Positions 1 to 5,860 of a stretch of 7,088 nucleotides of DNA are shown piece by piece. Under the pieces are notes generated by a model that saw only the letters and a list, made by a program, of their open reading frames with translations, made no database searches and had not been told where the DNA came from. Positions within the stretch are counted from its first letter, which is position 1. Each line of letters opens with the position of its first letter. Source of the DNA: an uncultured Collinsella sp. (lineage in GTDB: Bacteria; Actinomycetota; Coriobacteriia; Coriobacteriales; Coriobacteriaceae); the NCBI GenBank assembly GCA_902496115.1, contig CABUZK010000063.1, positions 1 to 7,088 of the forward strand, read 5' to 3'. A program made the translations under genes and the position numbers.

Positions 1-3
1 CAA

Positions 4-34
4 TGATTTTTTAATCCCCGTCCCAGAAAAATCA
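4..34. repeat. Inverted repeat with 8-bp arms
   Basis: TGATTTTT at 4-11 is the exact reverse complement of AAAAATCA at 27-34, with a 15-nt spacer rich in C. The same heptamer GATTTTT recurs at 70-76, so the arm at 27-33 can pair with either copy. A second small inverted repeat, CCCAG at 22-26 and CTGGG at 35-39, brackets the 27-34 arm. This is read directly from the sequence. It could be part of a bidirectional terminator between aroC and a convergent gene to the left of the window, or a copy of an interspersed intergenic repeat; the window edge prevents a decision. Confidence 0.45.
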
Positions 35-76
35 CTGGGTGGGCGTGGGGGCCGGAGTTGGCCCCCGGAGATTTTT
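27..76 (-). terminator. Probable rho-independent terminator of the aro operon
   Basis: On the minus strand the transcript leaves aroC through its TAA stop and at once meets a perfect 7-bp GC stem, GGGGGCC pairing with GGCCCCC (plus-strand 60-66 and 47-53), with a 6-nt loop. The stem is flanked by an A-rich arm (76-70) and a complementary GATTTTT arm (33-27), the A-tract/stem/U-tract layout of an intrinsic terminator. The U run comes 13 nt after the GC stem, which is farther than in a classical terminator. The A arm overlaps the aroC stop codon. Placement just after the last gene of the operon supports the call, but termination efficiency cannot be judged by eye. Confidence 0.5.
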
Positions 77-1172
77 AGCGCTGGGCGGCGTCCTCGAGGA
101 GGGCGTCCCAGATGGCGAGGGCGGCGGCTGCCTCGGCTACGGGGACGGCGCGCGGGACGATGCAGGGATCGTGACGGCCGTGGACCGAGAGCTCGGCGTT
201 TTCCATGGCGTCCATATCTACGGTCTGCTGCTCGCGGCCGATGGAGGGCGTCGGCTTTACGGCCATGCGCCACATGACGGGCGCGCCGGTGGAGATGCCG
301 CCCAAGATGCCGCCGGCGTTATTGGACTCGACCACTACCTCACCGGTCTCGGCATCTACGCGGTACGGATCGTTGTTCTCGCTGCCACGCATGGCAGCCA
401 CGGCAAAGCCCATGCCAAACTCCACGCCCTTCACAGCGGGAATGCCAAACGCGATTTGCGCGATGCGGTTCTCGATGCCGTCGAACATGGGGTCACCGAT
501 GCCCGCAGGAAGCCCGTAGATGCCGCACTCTACGATGCCACCGATGCTATCGAGCTCATCGCGCGCGGCCAGAATTTCCTCGCGCATGCGACCAGCAGCG
601 GCGGCGTCAATGCAGGGCAGGTCGTTCGTAAGGATCGCCTTGCGGTCGGCCTCGCGATAGACCATGTCGTCCATGGGTAGGTCGGAGATGCCGCCGATTT
701 GCGCGGCGTGCGCCATGACCTTGATGCCACGGGCCTCGAGTGCCTGCAGCGCAATACCGCCGGCGATGCATAAGGGGGCCGTTAGGCGGCCGGAGAAGTG
801 CCCGCCGCCGGCGACGTCATGCATGTTGTGGTACTTCACGCGCGCCGGAAAGTCTGCATGCCCGGGGCGGGGCTTGCGGCGCAGCTCGGAATAGTCTTTG
901 GAGCGCGTGTTGGTGTTCTCGATAATCGCGGCGATGGGTGCGCCGGTGGTGTGTCCATCGACCACACCGGCAATGATATGCGCGGCGTCGGCCTCGCGGC
1001 GCTTGGTTGCGGTCTCGTCGCGACCGGGGGCACGACGGTCCAAAAAGGCCTGCAGCTGCTCTTGGTCAACGGCAATACCAGCAGGAATGCCGTCGAGTGA
1101 GCAGCCGATAGCAGGGGAGTGCGACTGGCCGAAGATGCTTGAGTGCAAAACGTTGCCAAAGGTCGAGGACAT
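75..1172 (-). CDS. aroC: Chorismate synthase
   Basis: AroC performs the last shikimate-pathway step, converting EPSP to chorismate by 1,4-anti elimination of phosphate with reduced FMN, in the cytosol. The protein is 365 aa, normal for the family. The family motifs appear in order: GQSH at 15-18 with the conserved His18, TNTRSKDY at 87-94, RPGHAD at 102-107 with the second catalytic His105, GGGHFSGR at 122-129 (the clostridial form of GGGRSSAR), and RHDPC at 333-337 near the C terminus. The start at 1172 is chosen because MSSTFGN matches the family N terminus and an AGGAGG sits 6 nt upstream. The frame stays open to 1223, but those 17 extra codons lie inside aroA and look non-family. It is the last gene of the operon, 1 nt after the aroA stop. 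GQSHS in place of GESHG is a variation at a signature site. Bifunctionality (an own flavin reductase) cannot be judged; no extra domain is present. Confidence 0.97.
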   Translation of the reverse strand: MSSTFGNVLHSSIFGQSHSPAIGCSLDGIPAGIAVDQEQLQAFLDRRAPGRDETATKRREADAAHIIAGVVDGHTTGAPIAAIIENTNTRSKDYSELRRKPRPGHADFPARVKYHNMHDVAGGGHFSGRLTAPLCIAGGIALQALEARGIKVMAHAAQIGGISDLPMDDMVYREADRKAILTNDLPCIDAAAAGRMREEILAARDELDSIGGIVECGIYGLPAGIGDPMFDGIENRIAQIAFGIPAVKGVEFGMGFAVAAMRGSENNDPYRVDAETGEVVVESNNAGGILGGISTGAPVMWRMAVKPTPSIGREQQTVDMDAMENAELSVHGRHDPCIVPRAVPVAEAAAALAIWDALLEDAAQR

Positions 1173-1173
1173 G

Positions 1174-2493
1174 CTATTCCTCCTCGAGCGTGACCTTGCC
1201 GCCCAGCAGGCGGTAGTGGTCAAAGAAATCGGGATAGGACTTGTTGACGGCCTCGGCGCCGTGGATCACGACCTCGCCGGTGGCACGGCTCGCGGCGATG
1301 GCGGCCATCATGGCGATGCGGTGGTCGTTGTGCGAATCGACCTCGCCGCCGGTAAAGGCATCGACACCCTTGATGATGAGGTCGTCGCCGGCAATGCGCA
1401 CCTGCGCGCCCAGTGCGGTGAGCTCATGGGTGGTGGTGGCCAGGCGGTCGGATTCCTTGATGCGCAGGCGGGCGCAATCGCGGATGAACGTGCGGCCCTG
1501 AGCCAGCGATGCCACGGCCGAGATAACAGGCACCAGGTCCGGAATGTCGTGGGCGCTCATCTCAAAGCCGGCGAGCTTGTCGGACTGGACGGTGGCGGCG
1601 TTCGTGGAGCGCACGATGCGGGCGCCAAAGCGCGAAAGCGCGGCAAGCACGTTGCGGTCGCCCTGTGCAGAGCTCAGCGACACGCCCTCGACGGTGATGG
1701 GGTCGGAGCCGATGGCGCCGGCACACAGCCAAAAGGCCGCATTGGACCAATCGCCTTCGACGGCCACGCTGCCGGGCGTGCGGTACGAGCCGCTGCTCAC
1801 ACGGAAGTTAGTGATCTCGGGCTGGCCGTCCTTGGCGGGGATGCGCTCGACGTTGACCTCGACACCGAAGGCCTTCATGGCCTGGATGGTCAGGTTGATA
1901 TAGGGGCGGCTCTCGATAAGACCGGTCACCTGCACGCAGGAGGGCTGGGCCAGCAGCGGGGCCGCCAGCAGCAAGCCGGAAATGTACTGCGAGCTCACGT
2001 TGCCCGGCAGGATAAAGGTGCCCGGGCGCATGCGGCCGCTTGTCTTGAGCGGAAAACCGCCCAGGCCCTGCAGGTCGCAGCCGGCGGCAATGATCTCGTC
2101 GGAGAGCGGGGAGAGGGGGCGGGCGCCCAGACGGCCCATGCCCACAAAGGTGGCCTCTGCCCCCAGCGCGCAGGCGACGGGCAGCATAAAGCGCAGCGTG
2201 GAGCCGCTCTCACCGCAGTCGAGCGTACCGCCGGCAAGTGCCTTGAGCAGGCCAAACTCAATACTCTTCATGGTGGGGTGGACCTGGAAGCCATCCTCGA
2301 CGGCCTCGATGCGGGCGCCCAGGGCCGTGAGGCAGCGCACTGTGGCCTCGATATCGGCGCAGGTGGTGTTGCAAGTGACGTGCGTCTCGCCGTTGGCGAG
2401 TGCGGCGCAGATGATGAGGCGGTGCGCCATCGACTTGGACGCGATGGCAGGAACGGTGCCCTTGAGCGGGGAGGGGGTGATGCGGGCTAGCAT
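1174..2493 (-). CDS. aroA: 3-phosphoshikimate 1-carboxyvinyltransferase (EPSP synthase)
   Basis: AroA transfers the enolpyruvyl group of PEP to shikimate-3-phosphate, shikimate-pathway step 6. The protein is 439 aa, the usual length for the two-domain inside-out alpha/beta barrel. Visible motifs: KSMAHR at 20-25 (Lys20, Ser21 and Arg25 for substrate binding), CGESGSTLRF at 93-102, GRLGARPL at 120-127, SSQY at 167-170 (shikimate-3-phosphate contacts), IPD with the catalytic Asp319, RIKESDRL at 344-351 with Glu347, DHRIAM at 390-395 and Lys418 near the C terminus. By eye, the residue equivalent to E. coli Gly96 is kept (Gly97), while Pro101 is replaced by Phe102. The start overlaps the aroB stop by 7 nt (ATGCTAG), and AGGGAG lies 10 nt upstream inside aroB. 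The final codons, Glu-Glu-Glu, double as the ribosome-binding site of aroC. Translational coupling to both neighbours is likely. Confidence 0.97.
   Translation of the reverse strand: MLARITPSPLKGTVPAIASKSMAHRLIICAALANGETHVTCNTTCADIEATVRCLTALGARIEAVEDGFQVHPTMKSIEFGLLKALAGGTLDCGESGSTLRFMLPVACALGAEATFVGMGRLGARPLSPLSDEIIAAGCDLQGLGGFPLKTSGRMRPGTFILPGNVSSQYISGLLLAAPLLAQPSCVQVTGLIESRPYINLTIQAMKAFGVEVNVERIPAKDGQPEITNFRVSSGSYRTPGSVAVEGDWSNAAFWLCAGAIGSDPITVEGVSLSSAQGDRNVLAALSRFGARIVRSTNAATVQSDKLAGFEMSAHDIPDLVPVISAVASLAQGRTFIRDCARLRIKESDRLATTTHELTALGAQVRIAGDDLIIKGVDAFTGGEVDSHNDHRIAMMAAIAASRATGEVVIHGAEAVNKSYPDFFDHYRLLGGKVTLEEE
1179..1184 (-). promoter_or_regulatory. Ribosome-binding site of aroC embedded in aroA
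   Basis: AGGAGG, a full match to the anti-Shine-Dalgarno core, is encoded by the last Glu codons of aroA. It lies 6 nt before the aroC ATG at 1172. It decides the aroC start against the longer open frame to 1223. Translation of the aroA tail would pass over this site, which is consistent with coupled translation. Confidence 0.8.
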
Positions 2494-3593
2494 ACGGATG
2501 TGTCTCCCTTCTGGCCGAGGCCCTCGGCAATTAAATCATGAAAGGTGGAAAGCGGCGTGCGGTCGATGCTGCAGCGGCCAATGCCGTGCGGAATCACCAG
2601 ATCGATGGTGTCGCCGGCGCGTTTTTTGTCGTGCAGCGCCTCGGCAAAGATGGCGTCGGCCGAAAGCTCGCAGCGAGTCTTGAGGCCATGACGGGCGCAG
2701 AGCTCTTCGATGCGGCCGGGAAGTTCGGCGTTACAAATGCCGTGCAGGGCCGCGGCGCGCGTGATGATGCCCATGCCGATCGACACGCAGTTGCCGTGTC
2801 CCAGCTCAAAGTGCTCGCAGGCCTCGACGGCATGTCCGGCGCTGTGCCCAAAGTTGAGGAGCTTGCGCTGGTTGGTCTCGCGTTCGTCGGCAACGACCAC
2901 GGCGCGCTTAATGTCGATATTGCGGGCGATTATGAGCGCCGCGCGGGCCACGTCGCGGTTCAGCAGCTCAAGCGTGAGCGGGGTCTTCTCCAGCTCGGCG
3001 AAGAGCTCGGGGTCGGCGATCACGGCGTGCTTGACGACTTCGCCGCAGCCGTCGGCGAACTGCTCGGGCGTGAGGGTGGCAAGGCATCCCACGTCAGCGA
3101 TGACAACACTTGGCTGCCAAAAGGCGCCAGCTAGGTTCTTGCCGGCAGCCAGGTCGATGGCCGTCTTGCCGCCCACCGACGAGTCCACCATAGCGAGCAG
3201 ACTCGTGGGGATCTGCACAAACTTGCAGCCGCGCATGTAGGTGGCGGCCACAAAGCCGGCTACGTCGCCCACGACGCCGCCGCCGAGTGCCACGATCACG
3301 TCGGAGCGCGAAAGCTCGTGCTCGGCCACAAACTCAAGAATGGCAACGTAGGTCTCGGCGCGCTTGTGTACCTCGCCGGCCTCGAAGGTGCAAATGCTTA
3401 CCTCATAGCCTGACGCCTCCAGGCTCTGCTTAACGGGCATCTGGTAGAGCGGGCCCACGTTGGTGTCCGTCACGATGACGGCGCGGGTGCCTCCGGCGGT
3501 GGCGCGAACGAGTGGCCCTGCCTGCTCCAGCAAAAACGTGCCCACGTGTACCTGGTAGGGGCGTGCGGTGTCGATATCGATGGTAATCGCCAT
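2487..3593 (-). CDS. aroB: 3-dehydroquinate synthase
   Basis: AroB turns DAHP into 3-dehydroquinate, shikimate-pathway step 2, using NAD and a divalent metal (Zn or Co). The protein is 368 aa, typical for bacterial monofunctional AroB. Motifs in order: FEAGEVHK at 70-77, the NAD-binding ALGGGVVGD at 102-110, PTSLLAMVDSSVGGKT at 129-144, GKN at 151-153, GCGEVVKH at 182-189, and NFGHSAGHAVE at 247-257 followed by GHG at 265-267. Family knowledge assigns Glu185, His250 and His266 as metal ligands and His254 as an active-site residue; all are present. The start ATG at 3593 has AAAGGA 9 nt upstream. It lies 36 nt after tyrA, the only appreciable gap in the operon, and overlaps aroA by 7 nt. Distinguishing it from AroB-like cyclases (2-deoxy-scyllo-inosose or 2-epi-5-epi-valiolone synthases) rests on the operon context and the full dehydroquinate-synthase motif set. 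Confidence 0.97.
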   Translation of the reverse strand: MAITIDIDTARPYQVHVGTFLLEQAGPLVRATAGGTRAVIVTDTNVGPLYQMPVKQSLEASGYEVSICTFEAGEVHKRAETYVAILEFVAEHELSRSDVIVALGGGVVGDVAGFVAATYMRGCKFVQIPTSLLAMVDSSVGGKTAIDLAAGKNLAGAFWQPSVVIADVGCLATLTPEQFADGCGEVVKHAVIADPELFAELEKTPLTLELLNRDVARAALIIARNIDIKRAVVVADERETNQRKLLNFGHSAGHAVEACEHFELGHGNCVSIGMGIITRAAALHGICNAELPGRIEELCARHGLKTRCELSADAIFAEALHDKKRAGDTIDLVIPHGIGRCSIDRTPLSTFHDLIAEGLGQKGDTSVC

Positions 3594-3629
3594 AAGCTAT
3601 GGTCCTTTCGACCTGGCGTGATGGGTGGT

Positions 3630-4544
3630 CTAGTGGGCGCTCTCGTCGTCGAGTGCGCGCTTGATGCGATCGCCCTCGGCAAGGAGATTCTCAAGATAAC
3701 GCTGGTCGAGGTTCTTGAGCGCACAGCTGTAGGCGCCGAGCGAATCGATCAGATGGTCGATCTCGAAGGCGAGAGCGTCGGCGTCGTCAATCATGAGCTC
3801 GGACCACATCTGCGGGTTGAGGTGTGCCACGCGCGTGAGGTCGCGGTAGCTGCCGGCCGAAAAGCCGTGGTGGACCTGGGCGGTGGGGCTCTTTACGTAG
3901 GCGTTGGACACCACGTGCGCGAGCTGGCTCGTAAAGGCGATCACGCGGTCGTGCTCGGCAGCGGTGGTCACGCTGAACTTGCCAAACCCCAAGGGACGCA
4001 CCATCTCGCGCACCTGGCCCAAGAGCTCCAGCTTAAGGGCATCGTCTACCGCAGGCGGAACGAGCACGAGCGGTGCGCCCTGGAACAAGTCGGCGCGGGA
4101 GTGCGCGTAGCCCGAGAACTGCGTGCCCGCCATGGGGTGTGCGCCCACAAAGTAAAAGCCGTGCTCTCGTGCGAGCTCAAAGGCCCGCTCGCACACAATG
4201 CCCTTCACACCCACGGTGTCGATTACCACGGGGCCCATGATGGCTTCGGTGTCGGTAGCGTCGGCGAGCGCCTGGGCGTGGGCCTCGAGCCACTCGATGC
4301 ATGCCTCGGGATAGCAGGCAAGGACGATGATGTCGCACTCACCGAGCGTCTCGTCGTTGAGCTCGCCGGCGACGGTACCCATGCTGGCGGCCGTCATCAC
4401 GTCATCGTCGGGGTCCCAGGCAAGCACGCGAACGCCCGCCTGCGCATAGCCGCGGGCAAAGCTGCCGCCGATGAGGCCCAGGCCCACGATGCCGGCGCAC
4501 TTGGGGCCGCCTTGGTTGACGCGTGCGTTTCTCACCGTACCCAT
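3630..4544 (-). CDS. tyrA: Prephenate dehydrogenase (tyrosine branch)
   Basis: TyrA oxidatively decarboxylates prephenate (or arogenate) on the way to tyrosine. The 304-aa protein has an N-terminal Rossmann fold with GLGLIGGS at 21-28. Asp44 at the end of the second strand suggests NAD rather than NADP preference. Other conserved sites are DTVGVKG at 109-115, HPMAGT at 136-141 with the likely catalytic His136, AEHDR at 196-200, SQLAH at 206-210 with His210, and YRDLTRVA at 233-240. Arg238 in that last motif corresponds to the substrate-binding arginine of characterised enzymes. The all-helical dimerisation domain fills the C terminus. There is no fused chorismate mutase and no C-terminal ACT domain, so tyrosine feedback through an ACT domain is not expected. 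The start ATG is 3 nt after the aroF stop, with GGAG 6 nt upstream inside the aroF tail. Prephenate versus arogenate preference cannot be told from sequence alone. Confidence 0.93.
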   Translation of the reverse strand: MGTVRNARVNQGGPKCAGIVGLGLIGGSFARGYAQAGVRVLAWDPDDDVMTAASMGTVAGELNDETLGECDIIVLACYPEACIEWLEAHAQALADATDTEAIMGPVVIDTVGVKGIVCERAFELAREHGFYFVGAHPMAGTQFSGYAHSRADLFQGAPLVLVPPAVDDALKLELLGQVREMVRPLGFGKFSVTTAAEHDRVIAFTSQLAHVVSNAYVKSPTAQVHHGFSAGSYRDLTRVAHLNPQMWSELMIDDADALAFEIDHLIDSLGAYSCALKNLDQRYLENLLAEGDRIKRALDDESAH

Positions 4545-4547
4545 GGC

Positions 4548-5570
4548 CTACTCCATGGTCTCTTGGCAGACGACCTCGCGGATGGCGCGGATGCGGCGCA
4601 TGGTGTCGTCGAACTGGTCGGGGGTGAGGGCCTGAGCACCATCGGACCAAGCGTGGCTCGGGTCGTCGTGGACCTCGATCTCCAGACCGTTGGCGCCGCA
4701 GGCAGTCGCGGCGAGCGCCATGGGCTCGACATAGCGGGTGTAGCCGGTGGCGTGGCTGGGGTCGGCGACGACGGGCAGGTGCGACAGGTGGTGCAGCACC
4801 GGCACGGCGTTGAGGTCGAAGGTGTTGCGGGTGCGGGTCTCGAAGGTGCGAATGCCGCGCTCGCACAGGATGACGTTGTCGTTGCCCTCGCTCATGATGT
4901 ACTCGGCAGCCATGAGCAACTCATCGACGGTGCCGGACATGCCGCGCTTGAGCAGGACCGGGGTCTTGGTCTTGCCGACCTCCTTGAGCAGGGGGAAGTT
5001 CTGCGCGTTGCGGGCGCCGATCTGCATGACGTCGATCTTCTTATCCAAGAAGACCTGCACGTCGCGCGGGTCCATGATCTCGGTGACGATCGGCATGTCG
5101 AGCTCGGCGGATGCCTCGCACAGCAGGTCCAGGCCGGCGGGGCCCATGCCCTGGTAGGCGTACGGGGAGGTGCGGGGCTTGTAGGCGCCGCCGCGCAGCA
5201 TCGTGGCGCCGGCGGCCTTCACGCGGCGGGCGATGCGGATGAGGTTCTCGCCCTCGACGGAGCACGGGCCGGCGATGACCTGGAACTGGTCGCCGCCGAT
5301 CTTGACGCCGTGGCCGCAGTCGATGATGGAGTCCTCGGGGTGGAACTTGCGGTTGGCACGCTTAAAGGGCTCGGAGACGCGCTGCACGCGCTCGACGACA
5401 TCCATGGACTCGAGCAGGAACGGGTCGATCTTGGTCGTATCGCCCACCAGGCCGATGATGGTCTCGTTCTCGCCGCGCGAGACGTCGGTCTTGAGACCCT
5501 TCTTCTCAATCCAGCTGACGATATGGCCGACGGCCTCGTCGCTGGCGCTCTGCTTTAAAATCGCAATCAT
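4548..5570 (-). CDS. aroF: DAHP synthase, type I beta with N-terminal ferredoxin-like domain
   Basis: This enzyme commits carbon to the shikimate pathway by condensing PEP and erythrose-4-phosphate to DAHP. From the chosen start it is 340 aa, matching the Thermotoga maritima type (338 aa), with which it is recognisably collinear. Residues 1-70 form the ferredoxin-like regulatory domain (starts MIAILK), then a linker with FHPED at 76-80, then the TIM barrel. Barrel motifs: AGPCSVEG at 100-107, LRGGAYKPRTSPY at 125-137, QIGARNAQN at 183-191, LLKRG at 206-210, ILCERGIRTFE at 234-244 and DPSH at 270-273. Expected metal ligands are Cys103, His273, Glu299 and Asp310. In T. maritima the added domain mediates feedback inhibition by tyrosine; the same is inferred here and suits the adjacent tyrA. 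The start at 5570 fits the family N terminus and has GAGGTGA/GAGAGG upstream. The frame is open to an ATG at 5618, but that lies inside the leader hairpin. Confidence 0.96.
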   Translation of the reverse strand: MIAILKQSASDEAVGHIVSWIEKKGLKTDVSRGENETIIGLVGDTTKIDPFLLESMDVVERVQRVSEPFKRANRKFHPEDSIIDCGHGVKIGGDQFQVIAGPCSVEGENLIRIARRVKAAGATMLRGGAYKPRTSPYAYQGMGPAGLDLLCEASAELDMPIVTEIMDPRDVQVFLDKKIDVMQIGARNAQNFPLLKEVGKTKTPVLLKRGMSGTVDELLMAAEYIMSEGNDNVILCERGIRTFETRTRNTFDLNAVPVLHHLSHLPVVADPSHATGYTRYVEPMALAATACGANGLEIEVHDDPSHAWSDGAQALTPDQFDDTMRRIRAIREVVCQETME

Positions 5571-5576
5571 GGTGTG

Positions 5577-5587
5577 CCTCTCACCTC
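5577..5587 (-). promoter_or_regulatory. Ribosome-binding site of aroF
   Basis: The minus strand reads GAGGTGAGAGG here, giving two overlapping Shine-Dalgarno candidates: GAGGTGA (10-nt spacing) and GAGAGG (6-nt spacing) before the ATG at 5570. It decides the start against the upstream in-frame ATG at 5618. The segment just before and into it, CATC at 5591-5588 and GAG at 5587-5585, can pair imperfectly with CTC..GATG inside the leader hairpin. A competing fold touching this site is therefore possible but weak. Confidence 0.7.
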
Positions 5588-5603
5588 GATGGATAGCTCT
5601 TGC

Positions 5604-5629
5604 AAAAACGGCCCGCATCGCGAGCCGTT
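5604..5629 (-). terminator. Leader attenuator hairpin upstream of aroF
   Basis: In the minus-strand transcript AACGGCTCGC (5629-5620) pairs with GCGGGCCGTT (5616-5607): 10 bp with one G-U, around a GAT loop that may widen to 5 nt. The last U of the stem is part of a run of five U (5608-5604). This is a good rho-independent terminator in form. No gene ends upstream on this strand, and on the plus strand the stem is not followed by a T run. It therefore sits in the 5' leader of aroF, 34 nt before the start codon. The position implies premature termination that must be relieved for expression of aroF-tyrA-aroB-aroA-aroC. No T-box or recognisable riboswitch core was seen, and the regulator is unknown. 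Confidence 0.65.
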
Positions 5630-5646
5630 ATATATGTGCATGAGAG

Positions 5647-5678
5647 TTTATACTAATTGTTTCACTTTTGCGTTCTAA
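5647..5678 (-). promoter_or_regulatory. Candidate promoter of the aro operon
   Basis: The minus strand carries overlapping -10 candidates, TAGTAT (5655-5650) and TATAAA (5652-5647). TTAGAA (5678-5673) would be a -35 with 17-nt spacing to TAGTAT; it matches the consensus only in part. Expected transcription start is about 5643-5640, giving a leader of roughly 70 nt that consists mostly of the attenuator hairpin and the aroF ribosome-binding site. It is the best sigma-70-like match seen on this strand in the gap. Confidence 0.4.
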
Positions 5679-5731
5679 GGTGAGCCTCTGCGCCGTGTCT
5701 CCTACGTAATTGCAAAGCTTTTTCTATTCTT

Positions 5732-5761
5732 TTGTTAGCCCGTGGCGCACTTGGGTATAAT
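5732..5761 (+). promoter_or_regulatory. Promoter of the tRNA-Arg gene
   Basis: A perfect TATAAT lies at 5756-5761, with TTGTTA at 5732-5737 as the -35 (spacing 18). The start would be near 5768, 5 nt before the mature tRNA 5' end. The stretch just upstream (about 5707-5731) is markedly AT-rich for this genome and could act as an UP element, as is common for stable-RNA promoters. Confidence 0.75.
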
Positions 5762-5772
5762 GCCAACCGTTC

Positions 5773-5849
5773 GCCCTATTAGCTCAGGGGATTAGAGCGT
5801 CTGCCTCCGGAGCAGAAGGCCGTTGGTTCGAATCCAACATGGGGCACCA
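5773..5849 (+). tRNA. tRNA-Arg (anticodon CCG), CCA encoded
   Basis: A complete cloverleaf can be folded by hand. The acceptor arm GCCCTAT (5773-5779) pairs with ATGGGGC (5839-5845), including one G-U. The D stem is GCTC/GAGC (5782-5785, 5795-5798). The anticodon stem TCTGC/GCAGA encloses the loop CTCCGGA, so the anticodon is CCG at 5807-5809, reading the Arg codon CGG. The variable loop is 5 nt. The T stem is GTTGG/CCAAC with loop TTCGAAT, and the discriminator A (5846) is followed by an encoded CCA (5847-5849). It has its own promoter and terminator. Identity rests on the anticodon; the discriminator base A fits bacterial tRNA-Arg. Confidence 0.97.
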
Positions 5850-5860
5850 TCGAACGTAAG

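Larger units (their letters stand above)
5567..5641 (-). other. Possible 24-aa leader ORF running through the attenuator into aroF
   Basis: On the minus strand an ATG at 5641 opens a 24-codon frame beginning MHIYNG and ending RGTP. It crosses the attenuator hairpin and stops at TGA inside the ATGA that also holds the aroF start. There is no Shine-Dalgarno before it, and the candidate promoter places transcription start at about this ATG, so it could only be read as a leaderless message. A Tyr codon (TAT, codon 4) lies immediately before the hairpin base, which is suggestive in a tyrosine-branch operon. There is no run of aromatic codons as in pheL- or trpL-type leaders. A chance open frame is quite possible. 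Confidence 0.25.

Noticed and set aside
39..680. 213-aa open frame on the plus strand at the left edge
   Set aside because: It is the mirror of the aroC coding frame and starts inside the terminator hairpin; no support beyond being open.
1173..1223. Longer aroC N terminus (17 extra codons)
   Set aside because: The extra residues fall inside aroA, do not resemble AroC, and bypass the AGGAGG placed before the ATG at 1172.
898..2490. 530-aa open frame on the plus strand
   Set aside because: It is antisense to aroC and aroA, has the same biased low-information composition, and has no recognisable motif.
3546..5558. 670-aa open frame on the plus strand
   Set aside because: It lies antisense to tyrA and aroF, whose family motifs are complete. 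Its translation is dominated by Gly, Ala, Val, Asp and His and shows no domain, as expected from the opposite strand of high-GC coding DNA.
5571..5618. Longer DAHP synthase N terminus (16 extra codons)
   Set aside because: The upstream ATG sits in the attenuator hairpin and lacks a ribosome-binding site; MIAILK at 5570 matches the family N terminus.
5571..5660. T-box riboswitch or classical pheL/trpL-type leader peptide upstream of aroF
   Set aside because: The leader is too short for a T-box, the T-box consensus is absent, and there is no run of Phe, Tyr or Trp codons in the micro-ORF.
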